Positions 60,030 to 64,000 of a stretch of DNA of 64,000 nt are shown here, piece by piece. Below the pieces are notes generated by a model. That model was not told the DNA's origin, searched no databases, and worked only from the letters and a program-made list of their open reading frames with translations. Position numbers and translations under genes: made by a program. Every line of letters starts with the position of its first letter. The first letter of the stretch is position 1. Origin of the DNA: Vibrio harveyi NBRC 15634 = ATCC 14126 = KCTC 12724 (GTDB taxonomy: Bacteria; Pseudomonadota; Gammaproteobacteria; Enterobacterales; Vibrionaceae); NCBI RefSeq assembly GCF_001591145.1, contig NZ_BCUF01000032.1:1-64000 (forward strand), in the 5' to 3' direction.

Positions 60030-62438
60030 TTAAAACAAACCAGCTAGGCGATTAAGGTCAGATTGAATCGCACCAGCCGTGACTTCACGACCAGCACCTG
60101 GACCTCGAATAACCAATGGATTGTCTTTGTACCACTTACTCTCAATAGCAAAGATATTGTCACACGGTAGTAAGTTTGCCAGTGCATGTTCACGTGATAA
60201 TGCTTCAACACCCACCGTTGCTTTGCCATTACGCTCTAAACGCGCGACATAACGCAACACTTGGTCATTTTTCTGAGCCTTGGTTAGACGCTCTTGTAGA
60301 ATCTCACTTAGAATATCACCTTGGTCAAAGAATGCGTCTAGGCTCAGTTCTCGCAACTCTTCTGGTACAAGTGATTCCACTTTCACACTCTCTGGTTCAA
60401 TACTCAAACCAGATTCACGAGCCAAGATAACCAACTTACGCATCACGTCAGAGCCATCTAAATCAGAGCGAGGGTCAGGCTCTGTCAAACCTTGTTGCCA
60501 TGCCAAATCGACCAGTTCAGCAAACGGCACTGAGCCATCAAACTGCTGGAATAACCAAGATAGCGTACCGGAGAAAATACCCGATAGTGCGACGACATCA
60601 TCACCGCTTTCACGCAAGTCTCGAACAGTATGGTTGATCGGTAACCCTGCACCAACCGTAGCGTTGTAAAGCCAATGACGACCAATTTTAGCAAAGGCGT
60701 CTTGTACTTGGTGGTAATATTGACTGTCCGCCGAGCCTGCCACTTTGTTCGCTGAAATCAAGTGAATACCTTGCTGCGCAATTTCCACATAACGTGTCGC
60801 CAACTCTTTACTCGCCGTGACATCAAGTACGACTGCTTCATCGAAGTTTTGTATCGCGCCGAGCTTCGTCAACCAGTTGCCATCATTCTCGATGCTTTCA
60901 TCATCAAAGCGCTGAGCAACTGTTGCTGCATCAATCCCGTTTTCATCAAACCAATACGTTTGACTATCAACAACCGCTACTAAATCAAAGCTCATACCAT
61001 GGCGTTTTTCGAGCTCTTCTTTTTGCTCTGCAAACAGCGATAACCAACTTGAGCCAATGTTACCTTTACCACACAACGCAACCGCTACACACTTTTGGGC
61101 TTGAAACAACTGACTATGAATGCATTGTACCAACTCTTCGACTTCTGCACGGCGTAGTACTGCTACCAAGCTCAAACCTGATTCCGTCTCTGAAATAAAC
61201 TCAACAGGCGCATGCTTAAGTTGTTGATAGAAGCCAAAACAGTGATTTGCATTTTTCGTCACTCCGGCACCAACAGCCGCTAAAAGTGAGTAACCCTCTT
61301 TAAGCTTGATTTCTGCTTCAACGGCTAACTCTTGTAGATAAGTTAATGCACCGCCAGCAATCTCTGCGGTATACGCCAAACGCAAAGTTTGCTGATCTTG
61401 TTGTGCTTCAAATGCTAATGGTTCCAATTGAGCACGCTTTAAAGCTTGCAGAACTTCTTTCTGCGCTCGCTCAAAATCATGACCATGAATAAAAGACAGT
61501 TGAACCAACAACACTTCATCAAGAGACGTAATGATTTTAGCACCGCGACCTGAAGCCAATACGCGCTCAATACGCGTTGAGCCTGATTCAGGTTGATAGC
61601 TGCATTTGAGGTTCAAATCCATCGTGCTTTGAGCAACTGGCTGTAGCGTACGACTGTGCAGCACTGGCGCAGCCAAACGCGCAAGTTCACTCGCCTCATC
61701 TAAACGCAGCAGCGGCAACAAGCAAGCATCCGACACTAAACGTGGGTCTGCACTGTAAACGCCAGCAACATCACTCCAAATGGTCACTGTGTTTACCTCA
61801 GCCAATGCACCAATCACCGTTGCTGAATAGTCTGAGCCGTTACGCCCCAACAGTACTGTTTCACCCACTTCATTTTGCGCCATAAAGCCTGTAATGATGA
61901 CACGCTTGTGGCTATGTTGAGTTAACGCCTCTTTGATGAGTGCATAAGAGCGAGCTCGGTCGACTTCTGGCTGCGTTCCAGCTTCTGCGCGTAAAAAGGC
62001 GCGAGAATCTTGCGCTACCGCTGGAAGATCCTGTTGTGATAACAGTGCAGCCAGTAAGCGTGACGACCATACTTCACCATGCCCAAGCACTGCTGCTTTT
62101 TGCGCTTCCGTAAGTGGCGCAGTTAACTCAGCTAAGGTACTGAATTCATCTTGAAGAGAAGCAAGCACTTGCGTTTGCGCTTCTCCTTCTAATAAAGCTT
62201 CAACTAACTCCGTCTGGAACAGTCGCAAGTTTTGTAGCGCTTCGTGTGCGATGCGACCGTCTTTATCTAGCCCTTCTAAAAACTCGATCAAGCGGTTAGT
62301 GGTTTTCCCTGCAGCCGATACCACCACCAAATCATTTTCTGCTGAATACTCTTTAAGAATACCCACCACACGTTGGTAACATTCTGGGTTCGCTAAGCTG
62401 CTACCACCAAATTTATGCAGCTGACGTTGTACAGTCAT
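60030..62438 (-). CDS. metL: Bifunctional aspartokinase II/homoserine dehydrogenase II
   Basis: 802 residues. The aspartokinase part has HKFGGSSLANPE (8-19) and VLLGRNGSDYSATVIGA (about 195-211). Two ACT-like domains lie in the middle. The homoserine dehydrogenase part begins at about residue 460 with VALCGKGNIGSSWL and carries SANKVAGSADS, LYNATVGAGLPI and GLTEPDPRSDLDGSDVMRKL. It supplies homoserine for methionine. It lies 17 bp after metB, the usual metBL operon, so MetL rather than ThrA is assigned. Confidence 0.96.
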   Translation of the reverse strand: MTVQRQLHKFGGSSLANPECYQRVVGILKEYSAENDLVVVSAAGKTTNRLIEFLEGLDKDGRIAHEALQNLRLFQTELVEALLEGEAQTQVLASLQDEFSTLAELTAPLTEAQKAAVLGHGEVWSSRLLAALLSQQDLPAVAQDSRAFLRAEAGTQPEVDRARSYALIKEALTQHSHKRVIITGFMAQNEVGETVLLGRNGSDYSATVIGALAEVNTVTIWSDVAGVYSADPRLVSDACLLPLLRLDEASELARLAAPVLHSRTLQPVAQSTMDLNLKCSYQPESGSTRIERVLASGRGAKIITSLDEVLLVQLSFIHGHDFERAQKEVLQALKRAQLEPLAFEAQQDQQTLRLAYTAEIAGGALTYLQELAVEAEIKLKEGYSLLAAVGAGVTKNANHCFGFYQQLKHAPVEFISETESGLSLVAVLRRAEVEELVQCIHSQLFQAQKCVAVALCGKGNIGSSWLSLFAEQKEELEKRHGMSFDLVAVVDSQTYWFDENGIDAATVAQRFDDESIENDGNWLTKLGAIQNFDEAVVLDVTASKELATRYVEIAQQGIHLISANKVAGSADSQYYHQVQDAFAKIGRHWLYNATVGAGLPINHTVRDLRESGDDVVALSGIFSGTLSWLFQQFDGSVPFAELVDLAWQQGLTEPDPRSDLDGSDVMRKLVILARESGLSIEPESVKVESLVPEELRELSLDAFFDQGDILSEILQERLTKAQKNDQVLRYVARLERNGKATVGVEALSREHALANLLPCDNIFAIESKWYKDNPLVIRGPGAGREVTAGAIQSDLNRLAGLF

Positions 62439-62455
62439 GACCTTACCTCTCCCAA

Positions 62456-63616
62456 TTACTGTGTAGCTTTCACAAATGCTTGCTCAAGATCAGCAATCAG
62501 ATCTTGGGCATCCTCTAAGCCAACAGATAAGCGCAGTAACTGTTGAGAAACACCAGCTTCAGCCAGAGCTTCTTCACCCATCGCACGATGCGTCATTGAC
62601 GCAGGGTGACAAATCAAGCTTTCTACACCACCTAGCGACTCAGCAAGAGAGAAGAGTTCAAGTTCTTTAACAAACACTTTTAGCTGCTCAAATGAGCCAG
62701 CAAACTCAAAGCTCAGCATAGAACCAAAACCCGATTGTTGCTTCTTCGCGATGTCATGGCCTGGATGCTCTGGCAAACTTGGATGATAAATCTTCGCTAC
62801 CAAAGATTGCGTTTGCAAATACGCCAACACTTGCTGAGAGCTTTCTTCATGAACTCGCATTCGCGCACCCAGCGTACGAATTCCTCGAAGAGTCATGTAA
62901 CTGTCGAATGGCGTACCCGTTGCACCAATGCAGTTACCCCACCATGCTAACTCTTCAGCATGCTCTTCGCTCTTAGTGATCACCACACCACCAATCACGT
63001 CAGAGTGACCATTAATGTATTTCGTTGTTGAGTGGATAACAAAATCCGCACCAAGCTCCAAAGGCTTTTGGTACACAGGTGTCAAAAAGGTATTGTCCAC
63101 CGCAACTAAAGCGCCAACTTGTTTTGCCTTCTCACACACAGCCGCAATATCAACAACACGTACGAGTGGGTTTGACGGAGTTTCTAACAAGATAAGCTTT
63201 GGCTTTTTCGCAATCGCCGCATCCAACGCTTGCTGATCCGACTGGTCAACAAACTGCACTTTAAAGTCGCCTTTGTTGGCGCGAGTATTGAACAGACGAT
63301 ACGTACCGCCGTAGCAATCATGCGGTGCAACAATTAAGTCATCAGGTCCAAGAAACGCCGATACCCAAAGGTTTAGTGCCGATGTGCCGCAGTTAGTGAC
63401 AACCGCTCCTTTACCTGACTCAAGTTCGTACAATGCTTTTTCTAACAAGCCTCGGTTTGGGTTACCAGAACGTGTGTAATCGTATTGTGGAACTTCACCA
63501 AACGCGGGGAAGCCGTAGTTAGTAGAAAGGTAGATTGGTGGTACAACAGCGTGATATTGACTGTCTGACTCGATACCAGTGCGTACAGCAATGGTCGCAG
63601 GCTTACGGGTGCTCAT
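62456..63616 (-). CDS. metB: Cystathionine gamma-synthase
   Basis: 386 residues, Cys/Met-metabolism PLP enzyme. The Schiff-base lysine is in HSTTKYINGHSDVIGG, and YTRSGNPNR and ETPSNP occur at the expected positions. It joins O-succinylhomoserine and cysteine. It is first gene of metBL, divergent from metJ with four tandem met boxes between them. AGGAT precedes the start. Confidence 0.96.
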   Translation of the reverse strand: MSTRKPATIAVRTGIESDSQYHAVVPPIYLSTNYGFPAFGEVPQYDYTRSGNPNRGLLEKALYELESGKGAVVTNCGTSALNLWVSAFLGPDDLIVAPHDCYGGTYRLFNTRANKGDFKVQFVDQSDQQALDAAIAKKPKLILLETPSNPLVRVVDIAAVCEKAKQVGALVAVDNTFLTPVYQKPLELGADFVIHSTTKYINGHSDVIGGVVITKSEEHAEELAWWGNCIGATGTPFDSYMTLRGIRTLGARMRVHEESSQQVLAYLQTQSLVAKIYHPSLPEHPGHDIAKKQQSGFGSMLSFEFAGSFEQLKVFVKELELFSLAESLGGVESLICHPASMTHRAMGEEALAEAGVSQQLLRLSVGLEDAQDLIADLEQAFVKATQ

Positions 63617-63735
63617 GGGTGTATCCTTTCACGGGTGGTGACATCTAAATGGGAATGCGCTATATCTAGCTTGTATTGCTCAATTGATTAACACTCTTCC
63701 CTAACTATTAACCTCACTTTACTTGTCTAAAAATA

Positions 63736-63767
63736 AGACGTCAACACTTCTAGACGTCTATATGTCT
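63736..63767. promoter_or_regulatory. MetJ operator between metB and metJ
   Basis: Four consecutive 8-mers: AGACGTCA, ACACTTCT, AGACGTCT and ATATGTCT. The last two are identical to those upstream of metF. They would repress metBL and probably metJ itself. Confidence 0.88.
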
Positions 63768-63845
63768 TTGCTTATGGCAGTAAATGCAGCTAAAATCAGC
63801 ACCTATATTTATTTTTCTAACTTATTACATTAATGAAGGTGCGCA

Positions 63846-64000
63846 ATGGCTGACTGGAATGGCGAATACATTAGCCCGTATGCTGAGCACGGTAAAAAAA
63901 GCGAACAAGTAAAAAAGATTACCGTCTCTATCCCGCTAAAAGTTTTAAAAGTGCTGACTGATGAGCGAACTCGCCGCCAGATCAACAACTTACGCCATGC
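63846..64000 (+). CDS. metJ: Methionine repressor MetJ (5' part, cut by window edge)
   Basis: First 51 codons: MADWNGEYISPYAEHGKKSE then QVKKITVSIPLKVLKVLTDE, the ribbon strand that enters the DNA groove, followed by RTRRQINNLRHA. It matches E. coli MetJ closely. AAGGTG lies before the ATG. About half of the gene lies beyond the window. Confidence 0.96.
   Translation, partial: MADWNGEYISPYAEHGKKSEQVKKITVSIPLKVLKVLTDERTRRQINNLRH

Noticed and set aside
1..64000. CRISPR arrays and insertion sequences
   Set aside because: No regularly spaced repeat-spacer pattern and no transposase gene were seen; the only spaced repeats are the iterons, whose spacers are too short.

Overview
The window is chromosomal DNA of a Vibrio, most likely from the Harveyi/Parahaemolyticus side of the genus. 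The evidence is a set of genes characteristic of vibrios: aphA (quorum-sensing regulator), an argH fused to an N-acetyltransferase, a peroxiredoxin-glutaredoxin fusion next to oxyR, pilMNOPQ, a DUF3624 protein and an argC/argE divergon. Species assignment is inference. Most of the window is ordinary core genome; one 14-kb stretch (about 7.4-21.4 kb) is an integrated accessory element.

Layout. 1-250: tandem rRNA-type promoters reading leftwards, so an rrn operon probably begins just outside the window. 0.4-4.8 kb: cysJIH (sulfite and PAPS reduction). 4.9-6.4 kb: a small unknown protein, an outer-membrane beta-barrel protein and pspG with a sigma-54 promoter. 6.5-7.45 kb: dusA. 7.4-21.44 kb: an element integrated in the 5' end of dusA. 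It gives dusA a new start and leaves the displaced original start (16 codons) at 21404-21454. The element carries two tyrosine recombinases, a plasmid-type Rep protein preceded by four 22-23 bp iterons, a type I restriction-modification operon (hsdM-hsdS-FRG gene-hsdR), an unknown gene, an HUH-type relaxase-like gene with hairpins upstream, and a PrtN-like regulator. It looks like an integrative, possibly mobilisable, plasmid-like defence island.

21.7-30.0 kb: zur, cheX, pgi, yjbQ, an Omp85-type barrel protein, alr, dnaB and a DUF481 protein. 30.0-31.4 kb: rpsF-rpsR-rplI, with a decayed priB between rpsF and rpsR. 31.7-36.6 kb: rpe, dam, damX, aroB, aroK. 36.8-41.2 kb: pilMNOPQ, divergent from mrcA (PBP1A). 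44.0-47.5 kb: oxyR, an OxyR-type operator, peroxiredoxin-glutaredoxin and a flavoprotein disulfide reductase. 47.6-48.2 kb: two small proteins. 48.4-54.9 kb: argCBG and argHA, divergent from argE, with ArgR-like boxes. 55.2-57.8 kb: ppc. 58.2-58.8 kb: aphA with a long leader. 58.9-63.6 kb: metF and metBL, each with tandem MetJ boxes. 63.8 kb to the end: the start of metJ, cut by the window edge.

Most notable observations: (1) the FRG-domain protein inside the restriction operon ends in about 68 residues that align with the extreme C-terminus of the neighbouring HsdR, so both may dock on the same methyltransferase core; (2) matching att sites and a displaced dusA start delimit the element precisely; (3) Rep, iterons and a relaxase-like gene together suggest the element can exist as, or derives from, a plasmid; (4) priB is a pseudogene with several in-frame stops.
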